NCBI RefSeq assembly: GCF_024586455.1
Contig: NW_026089623.1
Span: 9,892,204-9,956,203 of the forward strand
Direction: 5' to 3'
DNA: 64,000 nt
Origin: Bactrocera neohumeralis
Lineage: Eukaryota; Arthropoda; Insecta; Diptera; Tephritidae
The notes beneath the pieces are model-generated. The model did not search any database. It was not told the origin of the DNA and saw nothing but the letters and a program-made list of their open reading frames with translations. Shown here in pieces: positions 1 to 10,553 of the stretch (positions are counted from its first letter, which is position 1; the number at the start of each line of letters is the position of its first letter). Position numbers and translations under genes: made by a program.

Positions 1-251
1 ATGTTTATCAGAAATTTTAAACAAAAAACATTGAAAATGTAAAAAATTAAGAGAAAAAACTTCCAAATTGAAGAACTTAAACCAGGAGCGATCAGGAAAA
101 AATATTGTACACAATCAAATATTGATTGGAACATATTTAGTAACATTTGAAAATAAGACTGTCATAAATAATAAAACTTATGAAAACATTGAAACAAAAA
201 TTTGGAATTATCTTAAAAATAACCATATAAATAATTTGGAAATTTTAGAAT
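1..251 (+). pseudogene. Errantivirus env remnant, upstream part
   Basis: An open frame from about 68 continues to the start of the copia LTR at 252. Its motifs (an IGTYLV stretch followed by an Asn-rich segment) resemble the C-terminal ectodomain of Env glycoproteins of insect errantiviruses (gypsy, 17.6 and ZAM group). In that family Env is a membrane fusion protein made from a spliced RNA. The matching transmembrane part lies beyond the copia insertion, from 8183. The start of the gene would lie outside the window. This is a fossil copy broken by insertion. Family identity is recognised by eye only. Confidence 0.45.
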
Positions 252-391
252 TGTTGAAATGCAGTCCTGTGTATAACAACGTACATATACATGCAACTCT
301 GATGTATTTGAAATGAAATCGTATTGTAACTGAACTTTATTGTACCTACACATTTTCTCACTCTTGTTTTAACCACTGAAGAATAAACACA
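252..391 (+). repeat. Copia-like 5' LTR
   Basis: The 140 bases match 8038-8177 nearly base for base, beginning TGTTGAAATGCAG and ending near AATAAACACA. A polyadenylation-like AATAAA lies at the end. The primer site does not follow directly but starts 34 bases on, so the true LTR may run to 425 with its last part missing or diverged in the 3' copy. Confidence 0.75.
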
Positions 392-425
392 TATTTTAAA
401 TGAAGAAGTTTAACAAAATTTAACA

Positions 426-439
426 GGTTATGGGCCCAG
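426..439 (+). promoter_or_regulatory. Primer binding site for half initiator tRNA-Met
   Basis: GGTTATGGGCCCAG is complementary to the anticodon-stem region of dipteran initiator tRNA-Met, as recalled. This is the unusual internal-cleavage primer used by Drosophila copia rather than the tRNA 3' CCA end. Confidence 0.7.
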
Positions 440-479
440 GTCAAAATTCCTGCGGTTCAAGTGATAAAGTGAATATAAT

Positions 480-1125
480 ATGAGTTCGTCTCTATTTAAT
501 ATTGAAAAATTAGATGAGTCTAATTATGACTCATGGAGCATTCAAGTAAAAAGCGTACTTGTGCACCAAGAGTTATGGGCAGTAACGTCAGGAGAAGCAA
601 CGTGTCCAGAAGGAGCTGTGGATGACAAAGCGATTGTTATCTGGAAGGCCAAGGATGAGAAGGCGAATGCAACTTTGATGTTGAGCATTGTGTCGACGCA
701 GATAAGCAGCTCATGTAAAGAATTGTAACACGTCAAGTCAAGGAATACTCTACGTGAGATTCATAGGCCAAAAGGACCGGTGCGAAAGGTGACTTTGTTT
801 AAGCGTCTTCTTGGTATGCGTATGAGCGACGGTGAATGTGTGCAGAAATATGTTTGCGATTTCACATCAGTTGCAGAAAAGCTTGAGATTGGAGTTAATT
901 TACAAGATGAGTTCTGTGTAATAATGTTGCTCGCCAGCCTGCCGAAATCATTCAAGAATTTGGTTGTGGCATTAGAACCTCGAGATGAGCTACCAAAGCT
1001 AAGTGCTGTGAAGATAAAGTTGATTGAAGAAGTTGAACGTCGAAAGTGTTCCAGTTCGGAACAGACCGAAGATAAGATTTTCAAATGCTACAGTTGCGGT
1101 AAAAATGGGTATTTCGCTGCGCAGC
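480..1125 (+). pseudogene. Copia-like gag
   Basis: The first frame (480-728) begins SSSLFNIEKLDESNYDSWS, the typical start of a copia Gag capsid. After a frame break near 728 the protein resumes at about 780, with the LFKRLLGMRM and capsid C-terminal segment. A zinc-knuckle relic CYSCGKNGYF sits at about 1087; in place of the CCHC pattern its histidine is Tyr and the last cysteine is lost. Gag would package the RNA and form the particle. The copy is dead: one frameshift and a broken knuckle. Confidence 0.75.
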
Positions 1126-2135
1126 GCAGTAAAGGATTGTTTGCATCAGTCGGGTTGAAACAGTTACATGCGGGCGTTTGGTGCGTCGACAGCGGCGCCT
1201 CATCACATTTATGCTGCGATCGAAATATGTTTGTCGAGTTCGAAGAATATGAAGAAGCGATCATACTAGCAGGTGACAACAAAATTTCAGCTACTAGCAG
1301 AGGAGTTGTGCGTTTGAAGTCGAACATGTGTGACGTTACACTTGTTGATGTATTGTATGTATCAGGGTTGCAATGCAACTTCGTTGCGGTTGCAAAGGCA
1401 GTCAACAATGGATACATTGTAGAATTCAACAAGCAAACGGCAACAATCAAGAATCAGCACGGAGGAATAGTTTTACGTACAAATAAGGTCAGTGATTTGT
1501 TTATTTTAGAGCCAAATAAAAAGACATTGTTTTTGCAAGGAAATCAATTGATGATGCTATGAAGTGGCATTCGCGATATGGTCACATTAATTTTGCCAGC
1601 CTACGGTTATTGAATGAGAAGCAAATGGTTCGTGGAATGAAGGTTAGAGTACCACAAGAAATTTGTTGCACTGTGTGCATGACCAGCAAATGTACGCAGA
1701 AACCGTATAGCAGTATAGAAAGGCGATCAGCGGAAATATAGAGGGTAGTTCACAATGATGTGTGTGGCCCAATGAGAATTTCATCACTTGGTGGCGCAAA
1801 ATATTTTCTAATGTTTATTGATGATAAAACGCGGTACGTTTTTGTTTATTTTTTGAAGAGTAAAGATAAAGTCTTCAATAAATTTAAAGAGTTTAAAAAG
1901 ATGGCAGAGTGCCAAAGTGGAAAGAAACTAAAAGTACTACGCAGCGATAATGGTACAGGGTTCGTAAATAATTCGTTTTATAATTTCTTAAAAGAAAATG
2001 GTATAATATGGCAACCTAGTGTTCCATACACGGCTACGTAGGATACTCTAATGTATCAAAAGCGTACAGGTTATACGATCGTGAGACGAGACGATTGATA
2101 GTTAGCAGAGATGTACATGTATTTCGTTGAGTCAA
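1126..2135 (+). pseudogene. Copia-like protease and integrase, deleted
   Basis: The aspartic protease motif WCVDSGASSHL lies at about 1180. The GAG-pre-integrase segment WHSRYGHINFASLRLL starts near 1564. The integrase core follows, with NDVCGPM, MFIDDKTRYVF and LRSDNG, the first two catalytic aspartates of D,D35E. At about 2040 the protein stops after VPYTAT and jumps to GYSNVSKAYRLYD, a segment that normally lies some 150 residues further on. The catalytic glutamate region (QQNGVAER in relatives) is therefore gone. Frameshifts near 1560 and 1741 add to the damage. Confidence 0.75.
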
Positions 2136-2170
2136 TGGTGCGAAACCAACAAACGAATATGCAAACGGCG

Positions 2171-2198
2171 CACATAAGAGCATTTACCCTCAAAAACC
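2171..2198 (+). repeat. Transib left end, 12-RSS-like
   Basis: A heptamer CACATAA (2171-2177), 12 bases, then TCAAAAACC (2190-2198). The V(D)J nonamer consensus is ACAAAAACC, so 8 of 9 bases match; the heptamer matches CACAGTG at 4 of 7. Confidence 0.75.
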
Positions 2199-3108
2199 GG
2201 ACAAAATTGAAAATTACAAACTTCAGCGATGGTACTCAAAATTGATTTTTTTTGGTACCTAAATAACCGTTCTACAATGAGCCGATTAAATGAATGACCT
2301 TCAGGCTGCTATATTGCCACACAAGTAGTCGAAACCTAGACTTCGTTCAGAACGCACATGATTATTCGCGAAACTCTCCATTGTTCTCGAGATTGCAAGT
2401 GGTTTTTTTTAATGCGTGAACGGAATTCTTGGAAATAGTTTTTATGGATTCAGAACAACATGGTATGTATTTAATATTAATAATATAAAAATTAATTTAG
2501 TTAATGTATTATTATGTTTTTTTTTCGAGAAAACAAGGAATCATTAAAAAAACTAAATTTTTTTTTTAAGTTTTTAGAAATTAGTGTTTTTGTTATAGTG
2601 TTGGGCGAGGTCGAGCTATGATTTTTTTTTCTTAGTAAACAACAGGGTTTCTACTTAACATATCAGCTTAAACATTTTCCTCGTCTTTCCCCCTTTTAAA
2701 AAAAAGCGTTGAAAAAAGTTGATCAGTTGCAAAAAATGAGTACTGCTTTATTTATTTTTTTTTTTTTATTGAATACTGAAATCCTGCTAAATTAGTCTAT
2801 ACGGGTGGGAAGAAGGTATACATTTTTCGAGTAGTATCCAAAATTACTGGAATTGAAAATGTGCAAGAACTACGTTAGGAATTTGTTCTATTATTTCTTT
2901 TTTCAGGTTCAAAATCACAAAAAAATGCCTCGAAACACATTATATATTCTTTGCAGGGAAAGCGCTGCTTTGGGAGAGAAAATGGGAAAATAAAACGTCA
3001 TATATGGAAAAAAAGCTTCAAGAAATAATGGAGTGTCCAAAAGGCTAATTTCAAACTTTCAGTAATGATTTAAAGTATTTCATATGGGATTTAAAAAAGA
3101 AATGGGTA

Positions 3109-4923
3109 TTGTCCAGTTATACTGAAGAAAGATTTGTCAAAAAATACAAAGAATGGCTTAACGCTTCCTTTTTAGTACACAACTGGACGCCGAATACTAA
3201 CTCTGGGCGCCCAAGCATACAATTCCAAGAGTTGTCTGATCGTAGTAAACGCCGGAAACTAAAGACCTTCGTGAGCAGATACCTGTCCAGGAGATTACTT
3301 ACCCAGCTAGCGTTAGTCAAAGCTGCGTCTAAACTTATAATAGACGTAACTTCTACACCTACAAGAGCCATAAAATACAAAAAAATAATAGAAGCTCAGA
3401 AGCCAGAAATAAAAAAGTACACACCTGCTGAAGCCATACAAATCTTTGTTGAAAGTGTTTTTACAAGAAAACAGTGGGAGTTATTACACGAATCAAACAG
3501 GGGTATTTTTCCTTGTTATACGCTTATTAGAGAAGCAAAGAAAAGCTGTTATCCAAAACAAGATTCAATACGAGTTACAGAGAGATGTGCTGAAGTTGTG
3601 CTCCAAGATTTACTAGACCACACTACTATAAGGCTATGTCTTTATACTGAGAACGTTCTTTAAAACCGCACGGTAGCCGAATTAGAGAATCTTGAGCTTA
3701 ATTCAAAATGGGCTAGCGATGGTTCACATCAAGTTGTACATCAACAAAAATACTCGCTCTTTAGCTCTCCTGACAATGACGACTCCAACATATTTCAGAG
3801 TTCATTAGTTCCCTTGAGGTCGCAGTCACATATAGGTGACACCAAAAAAGTTCTGTGCCAAAATCCTACACCTTCATCTATTCGTTTCTGCTGACCAATT
3901 CGAATTCGATTTCTGCATGAAACTGTCAATGTCACAAAAGAAGAGATATTATACGTAGAGAATCAGCCAAACGATTGCTGGTGACCAAAATACCCAATCC
4001 AATACGAGATATTTTCGTGCGACATACATTGCTTCCAACAATGGTTTCCGCAATAGTTTGCAATGCGGCTACCGATACCACTTCTACCATGAGATTTTAC
4101 ATATGTGGGAAAACGTCAAAAAGTTTCAATAACTTTGAAAGAGCTAATGAGGATGATCCCAAGTCATTAAAATTTGGTTTATCAATTCTCCAAGCTAGAA
4201 TCCGTTTATTTGAAACCATATTACTCCTTGCTTATAAACTTTCTTTGAAGAAATGACAAGTTCGAACCACAGAAGAGAAAAAACTTGTGAAAGAAAATAA
4301 GGAAAGAATCCAAAAAGCATACATTGAAAGGACAGGACTATAAATGACATGCTAAAAGCTGGTTTCGGAAATTCTAATTCGGGTAACACATCTCGAAGAT
4401 TCTTCAGCCATCCTGATTTAGCTGCTGAAATTACAGAAATAAAAAAAAGATTTCATAATCAAACTTATGGTCATTCTAGAGCAATGTCATCTGGCCATAA
4501 AATTGATGTAATGAAATTTCAAATATTTTGCAAAGATACAGAAAAATTTACTACTCCTGGCATCCAATGACGCCCACTCTTCATAAAATACTTGCACATG
4601 GCCCAACAATCATAAAATACGCTATCTTACCTATCGGTCAGCTATCAGAAGAGGCAGCGGAGGCTTCAAACAAGCATTATCGTCTATATCGACAAGACTT
4701 TGCAAGAAAAGAAACACGGGTTCAGTGCAACCAAGATGTTTTAAACAGGCTTCTTCTCACATCTGATCAATTTTTAAGTTGCCAGCGAAAACGTCAACGA
4801 GGCAAAAGCCAACCCTTCTTGAGTGAAACTATAAAGCTCTTCGAGTCACAGGAACCAGAGGTCCGCGTCGACACTGAAACAGGGATGCCTGAACACTCTG
4901 ATGAATCAGAAGAAGCTTTGTAA
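3109..4923 (+). pseudogene. Transib (RAG1-like) transposase
   Basis: Four open pieces (3109-3663, 3975-4256, 4349-4570, 4528-4923) align in order to the Transib/RAG1 transposase as I remember it. After the N-terminal basic region comes WASDGSH (about 3711), probably the first catalytic aspartate. A zinc-binding YICG segment lies near 4103. The C-terminal block has HKILAHG and LSEEAAEASNKHYR (about 4574-4690), corresponding to the zinc-site histidines and catalytic glutamate of RAG1 (HKTLAH and SEGNESGNK). Stops and frameshifts near 3661, 3890 and 4256 make it non-functional. Strand transfer at CAC-type ends would be its role when intact. Confidence 0.78.
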
Positions 4924-4946
4924 TAACACACACGGGGGAATTCTTA

Positions 4947-5992
4947 TTATACTCTCGCAACAAAGTTGCTAAGGAGAGTATTATTGTTTTGTTCACATAA
5001 CGGTTGTTTGTAAGTCCTAAAACTAAAAGTGTCAGATATAGGGTTATATACCAAAGTGATCAGGGTGACGAGTAGAGTTGAAATCCGGATGTCTGTCTGT
5101 CCGTCCGTCCGTGCAAGCTGTAACTTGAGTAAAAATTGAGATATCATGATGAAACTTGGTACACGTATTTTTTGGCTCCATAAGAAGGTTAAGTTCGAAG
5201 ATGGGCAAAATTGGCTTACTGCCACGCCCACAAAATGGCGAAAACCGAAAACCTATAAAGTATCATAACTAAGCCATAAATAAAGATATTAAAGTGAAAT
5301 TTGACACAAAGGATCGCATTAGGGAGGGGCATATTTGTATGTAGTTTTTTTTGGAAAAGTGGGCGTGGCCCCGCCCGCTATTAAGTTTTTTGTACATATC
5401 TCGGAAACAACTTTAGCTATGTCAACCAAACTCTATAGAGTCGTTTTCTTCAGGCATTTCCATATACAGTTCAAAAATGGAAGAAATCGGATAATAATCA
5501 TGCCCACCTCAAATACAAAGGTTATGTTGAAAATCACTAAAAGTGCGTTAACCGACTAACAAAAAACGTTAGAAACACTAAATTTTACGAAAGAAATGGC
5601 AGAAGGTAGTTGCATCCAGGCTTTTTTTAAAAATTGAAAACGGGTGTGGCGTCGCCCACTTATGGACCAAAAACCATATCTCAGGAACTACTAGACCGAT
5701 TTCAATGAAATTCGGTATATAATATTTTCTTCCCTCATGACAGGTACGAAATATGGGTGAAATCGGTTCACAACCACGCCTTCTTCCAATATTGCGCTAT
5801 TTTGAATTCCATCTGATACCTTCTCTGTATAATATATACATTGGGAACCAATGATGATAGCGGAATAAAACTTCACACAAATACGGTATTTGAAAAATAT
5901 GTAAATGACGTATAATGAAATCTCGATTAGCACTTTATCATGCGAGAGTATAAAATGCTCGGTGACCCCCGAACTTAGCCCTTCCTTACTTG
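4947..5992 (-). mobile_element. DINE-1-like repeat, copy 1
   Basis: About 1.05 kb, also present at 50895-51957, 54294-55305 and 58762-59835. It has the DINE-1/HINE layout: an inverted end ATACTCTCGCAACA, a GTCC/GTCT microsatellite at about 5093-5112, and a conserved tail whose reverse complement begins CAAGTAAGGAAGGG. This family is thought to be non-autonomous Helentrons. It has no coding capacity; short open frames inside recur by chance between copies. Confidence 0.7.
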
Positions 5993-6030
5993 TTTTTTTA
6001 TTATAATTTTATTTTAATATATATTCAATA

Positions 6031-6074
6031 TAAAATGTTCGGTTGCACCCGAAATTAGCCCTGCCTTACTTGTT
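6031..6074 (-). repeat. Extra DINE-1-like tail
   Basis: A second copy of the terminal segment (ATAAAATGTTCGGTTGCACC to CCTTACTTG) lies 40 bases after the end of copy 1. It may be a tail duplication or a relic of another insertion. Confidence 0.5.
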
Positions 6075-6148
6075 TTATTTTAATATATTGCATTATTATG
6101 CTTAATCATGCATTTTCATTCATAAAATCACTTAAAATAATTTCGTCC

Positions 6149-6176
6149 GGTTTTTGAGGGTAAATGCTCCTATGTG
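6149..6176 (-). repeat. Transib right end, 12-RSS-like
   Basis: On the minus strand: heptamer CACATAG (6176-6170), a 12-base spacer identical to the left end, then TCAAAAACC (6157-6149). The heptamer matches CACAGTG at 5 of 7. Confidence 0.75.
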
Positions 6177-6239
6177 CGGCGGTAGGTGTACATGAGTACA
6201 CACATATACATGACAGCGGCAATAGCGATGTTGCAAATT

Positions 6240-7983
6240 TAAATACTAATTCAGGCCAAAGCGAAGTACTACAATGAGCACTAGTTAACAGCGAGGATGA
6301 GTTCCAATCCGCTGAAGAAGAAGAAGTTCCAGTACTACAAAAGTAGAGAGGAACTGGTAGACCGAAAATTGTTCGAAGTGGAGGGCCAGGCAGACCAACG
6401 AAACAATACAACTATTTAAATATGATGCAATATGATGAAATAGAAGTACCAGAAACAATAGAACAGGCGTTGACAAGCCAATACGCTAACGAGTGGCACG
6501 AAGCTATGGAAAATGAATACCAATCGTTATTAGACAACGATACATGGCAACTTGCGGAATTGCCAAAGGGGCCGAAAGCAGTGCGCAGCAAGTGGGTTTT
6601 TACTTTAAAGAAAGACAAACATGGTAAAATAGAACGTTTCAAAGCAAGATTAGTTGCTAAGGGCTGTTCGCAAACGTACGGTGTAAATTATAAAGATACA
6701 TTTTCACTGGTGGTGCGGTATAGCACAATAAGAATGATTTTTGCGATTGCAGCGGAGTATGGTTTATATCTCCACCAAATAGACGTTTCAACAGCATATT
6801 TAAACAGCGAGTTGTTTGATGAAATTTATGTCAGCCAACCAACTAGGTTTGTAGATAAACGTTATCCAAATCATTGTCTGAAGTTGAAAAAGCTTTTGTA
6901 TGGACTTAAGCAGTCTGGGTGGCAATGGAACATCAAGTTGGACGGCATATTAAAAGGTATTGGATTCCAACCATGTAAAAGCGAACCATGTGTATATGTA
7001 AAGCACTATAATGGTCACATAAATATTATAGCAGTATATGTCGATGATCTGCTTATAGCGTGCTCCGATCACAAACAAATGCAACAAATAAAAGATGACA
7101 TTTCGAAAGAAGTTAAGATAGTTGACAAAGGACCAGTACAATATTTTTTGAGCATGGAAATCGATCGAGATGGTGAAACTGGGTCTATATGCGTTGGGCA
7201 AAAATCTTATGTACAAAAGATGTTAAGCGAATATAATATGGAAAACTGTCGACCAATCGCTACTCCACTAGATACGGGACATCAAGTAAATTGTAATGAG
7301 AGTAAATGTAGGAAGGCCAACCTGATGCAGTACCAATCATTAGTAGGTTCATTGATCTACCTAGCAGTATGTACGCGGCCAGATATTTTGCACTCAGCGT
7401 GTAAACTTGCGCAACGAAATAACGATCCACATTCAGAGCATATGGCTGCAGCTATGAGGATAATGCGTTACCTGTGTAATACTCAAGACATGCGATTGCG
7501 GTATTATAGCACTGGCAAAGAACTTGAATGCTTTGTCGATGCAGATTGGGGCGGCAATAGCAGCGAGCGTAAGTCTTATACGGAGTATGCATTCATACTT
7601 GCTGGAGGTGTTTTTTCATATGAATCAAAGAAACAATCAACAGTAGCTCTCAGCAGCACCGAGGCCGAATACATGCACTTACATCAGCCGTGAAAGAAGC
7701 AGTATTTTTACGAACACTTTTGGAAGAAATGAGAATCGAATGTCCTAAGACGATCATGGTAAATGGAGATAACCTCAGTGCCATGAATCTTGTAAAGAAT
7801 CCTGTATATCACGCAAGAACCAAACACATCGACATAAAATATCATTGCATAAGGGATATTTATCGACGAGGCGGCATCGATCTCAAATATTGTTGCAGCA
7901 GTGGCATGATTGCTGATATTTTGACGAAAAACTTAGCTAAGCCTAGCCACGACAAGTTAACAAAGACGCTAGGTTTAAATTAA
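6240..7983 (+). pseudogene. Copia-like reverse transcriptase and RNase H
   Basis: The long frame 6422-7693 carries the copia RT: SKWVFTLKKDKHGKIERFKA, LHQIDVSTAYLN (catalytic Asp) and YVDDLLIA at about 7039. RNase H follows with FVDADWGG and SSTEAEY. A one-base frame change near 7680 moves the rest into 7690-7983, with KHIDIKYHCIRD and ADILTKNLAKP, the normal copia C-terminus. Before 6422 the linker is readable (GGPGRPTKQYNYL) but has two in-frame stops. RT and RNase H motifs are intact, so decay here is mild compared with the gag-integrase side. Confidence 0.85.
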
Positions 7984-8037
7984 ATAAACGTATTGTATTA
8001 TTTTGTAATATGCATGCATATGAACTTTTAGGAGGCG

Positions 8038-8177
8038 TGTTTAAATGCAGTCCTGTGTATAACAACGTACATATACATGCAACTCTGATGTATTTGAAAT
8101 GAAATCGTATTGTAACTGAACTTTATTGTACCTACACATTTTCTCACTTTTGTTTTAACCACTGAAGAATAAACACA
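8038..8177 (+). repeat. Copia-like 3' LTR
   Basis: Matches the 5' LTR at 252-391. A polypurine tract AGGAGGCG (8030-8037) abuts the TGTTTAAATGCAG start, as expected for plus-strand priming. Confidence 0.8.
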
Positions 8178-8182
8178 AATTT

Positions 8183-8421
8183 TTTGACATCGAAACAACT
8201 AATAATCTGTTAAAATTAGATAATATAAATATTTTAGCAGAACGGAACAAGAACATCACAGTTCATTCATTTTTTTGGTACATAATTCTAATCTTGGGAA
8301 TACTTTTCATAACTGACATAATATTAAAATTAAAAAAATCTCGCGAAATTCCCAAATTAATCGAAAACATGAGATTTCAAGAAATCACGTATAACGTTCT
8401 TTTAGATCAAATACATATATA
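8183..8421 (+). pseudogene. Errantivirus env remnant, transmembrane part
   Basis: Directly after the copia 3' LTR an open frame encodes a short polar stretch, one strongly hydrophobic segment (FFWYIILILGILFIT) and a basic tail ending near 8420. This is the expected end of an insect errantivirus Env, with the frame interrupted at 252 and resumed here. It stops about 50 bases before a polypurine tract and LTR, as in the gypsy group. Confidence 0.45.
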
Positions 8422-8473
8422 AATTAACTCAAAATAATAGTGAATCGAGGACGATTCATTTTAGGAAGGAAGG

Positions 8474-8821
8474 AATTAATGACAGCCTCCGCATAGCAAC
8501 CTTACCATAAATTGAATCTTTGCATTTTGCGATTACACAGTCTCATAAATTAAAAATCTTAATCAACGTTTTTGATTATTTAAGAATTCGATATGCTTTT
8601 TTCAATAATCCATTCTTATCAAAACAATATCGCTCGCCCTCACAAGAAGGTATAACAATAATAATTGTAAAGAAAACAGAACGCTTAACGTTTTGACGAA
8701 ATATGCTGAAACAGCTAACATTGTAATTGACACTTTCTTTGTTTTGGATTCAATCACTAGCTGATGCTTACACCTTTTATTTTCTTAAAATTCCCTCGTC
8801 GCGGGGTCTTTTGTGTTAATT
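8474..8821 (+). repeat. Probable errantivirus 3' LTR
   Basis: A polypurine tract AGGAAGGAAGGA (8463-8474) is followed by a segment starting AATTAATGAC and ending GTGTTAATT; the two ends are inverted, as in gypsy-group LTRs. Its position right after the env tail supports the call. No second LTR is in the window. Confidence 0.5.
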
Positions 8822-8875
8822 CATTATATATTTTTTTAAAAAAGAGTGAATAATAAAATAAAAGCACTAATTTGT

Positions 8876-9643
8876 TCTGTTCAGTAAAATAGCAGTGTTA
8901 ACAAAAAATAATAAAAAAATCAACATAACTCATTAATTCACTTAATTATACTAAATAACATTTTGATATTGTCCTAATACTTTGTTGAGTATCCTTCATT
9001 GGCTTTTACAGCCTCACAACTACGTGGCCTAGAGTCGAGCAAGTCCTGGCAACGCTTGAGGGGAATCTGCGCCCTTGCCTCTTAAATAACCTGCCAAAGA
9101 AGCGGCTTAGAAGACCGGGATTGCTTTAAAATAAAGCGCTTGACGTCTCCTCATAAGTTTTCTATGGTTGAGATCCGGGGATTGAGCTGGCCATGTCATC
9201 AAATCTAGTTTTTCTTGGCTGAGCCAATTTGCTGGTGTGTTTTGGATCGTTATCCAACTGAAATGTCCATTTTAAAGGCATATTCCAACTGGCAAATGGC
9301 AGCATAACGTTCTTTAATATCTCCACGTACACATTTTGATTCATGATCCCATCAATCATATGTATTGGGCCCACACCACTATAGGAAAAACAGATCCATA
9401 TAAAATATTTTTAAAGCCACTGTGCTTTATTGTCTTGACCGTATAATTTGGAATATATTCTATCTTTCGGCGTCGACGGACATACTTTCTAGAGCCTGCT
9501 CCGCAAAACCAGACCAGTTTGGACTCATCTGTCTAAAGGATATTACACCATTAAAATATTAAACTTAATCGAACTCACTATTCACAAATTTAAAATTTTG
9601 TTCGGCACTTTTCGTTGAGAAACTGCTATTTCAGTGAACAGCC
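8876..9643 (-). mobile_element. Tc1-like transposon, internally deleted
   Basis: Inverted ends share CTGTTCA-TAAAATAGCAGT (8876) and its complement (9643). At about 770 bp this is half of a normal Tc1 element. On the minus strand 9374-9162 encodes GPIHMIDGIMNQ, YVEIL and FQLDNDPKHTS, the region around the second catalytic aspartate of Tc1 transposases, followed by WPAQSPDLN-type remains. The N-terminal DNA-binding part is missing. Non-autonomous. Confidence 0.75.
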
Positions 9644-9960
9644 AAAAAAAAACACATCATATCTAACGGGATTTTTACTTTTTTCTATTCTCTGTATTCC
9701 ATTTTACAAAAACAATCTGCAAGCGATCATCTAACAAAAAGGAATATGCAAAAAAACCGTTATATATTTTCGCTTCTCTTGCATTCTATATATGTATATT
9801 GTACTAAACTGTTTACGGCTTTCTCGTAAATTAAATATTGTTTGGTAATAGTTTTATTTCGTCGTTAAAATTGTATTTGAAATACAGATATTGTATTAGT
9901 GTATACATATGTATATCGTTTTTTTATATGTACATACATATATATGCATTTAATAAATTA
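9644..9960. other. No gene seen
   Basis: AT-rich filler with short TATGTA runs and no recognisable feature. Confidence 0.5.
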
Positions 9961-10553
9961 AAACCAAATAGTATGAATACGCTCACTTTATTTTCCTCAC
10001 GTGCTTTTTAGAAAAATGTTTGGATGTACATATGTGCCTTTGCATTTAGTCCCACTGTCTATTCTCTTTGTGATCCATCTGCCTACCTTCTTATTCTGTG
10101 GTTTTTGTTCTTATGTTTATGTCTTTAACTATTTGTTTTAATGATCGCGCCCGTTTATTTTGTTTTTATTTTATGTTTTGGGTTTCTCGTCCAGTTTGTG
10201 GTTTAGCTAGTTAAAACGTTTTTATTTGATTGTTTTTGGCAAGAACTTTAAATATCTTCTCTTTTTGTTTTATTGAAATGTTTTTTGTCATTACAGCTTT
10301 GTTTTTTTTTTCGTTCCACGGCACTTGTTTTTTTGTTTTGTTTGTAAACGTATATATGTCTTTTTCCAGTTTGGAGCACTGCACTTTTTGTTTTTTAATC
10401 TTAGCGCACTGCACTCTTTTATCTTGGTTGCTTTTTTTGCTTGTTTTATATTTTTTTTTTGTTCGCCACTGCACTTCACCGCACTGAACTGGATTTTGTT
10501 TTGTTTTATTTTTGTGGTTCGACTTGTGGCTGTTAATGTGCCTGCCTTATAGT

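Larger units (their letters stand above)
2171..6176. mobile_element. Transib DNA transposon with CGGCG target duplication
   Basis: Terminal inverted repeats of about 40 bp start CACATAA at 2171 and CACATAG on the other strand at 6176. The 5 bases outside are identical: CGGCG at 2166-2170 and at 6177-6181. Transib elements are known for 5-bp GC-rich duplications and CAC-type termini. Inside lies a decayed transposase (3109-4923) and a DINE-1-like repeat (4947-5992). The insertion interrupts the copia copy between its integrase and RT halves. About 2.9 kb remains once the DINE-like insert is removed, near the usual Transib length. Confidence 0.88.
252..8177 (+). mobile_element. Copia-like LTR retrotransposon, split by Transib
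   Basis: Matching LTR sequence flanks gag, protease, integrase, reverse transcriptase and RNase H in Ty1/copia order, with integrase before RT. The internal region is decayed. There are several frameshifts and stops, a deletion inside integrase at about 2040, and a 4-kb Transib element at 2171-6176 that separates the integrase side from the RT side. The element sits inside an errantivirus env remnant. I found no clean target-site duplication: the 5 bases before 252 and after 8177 differ. Confidence 0.85.

Noticed and set aside
247..8182. Target-site duplication for the copia element
   Set aside because: AGAAT before and AATTT after do not match, so none is claimed.
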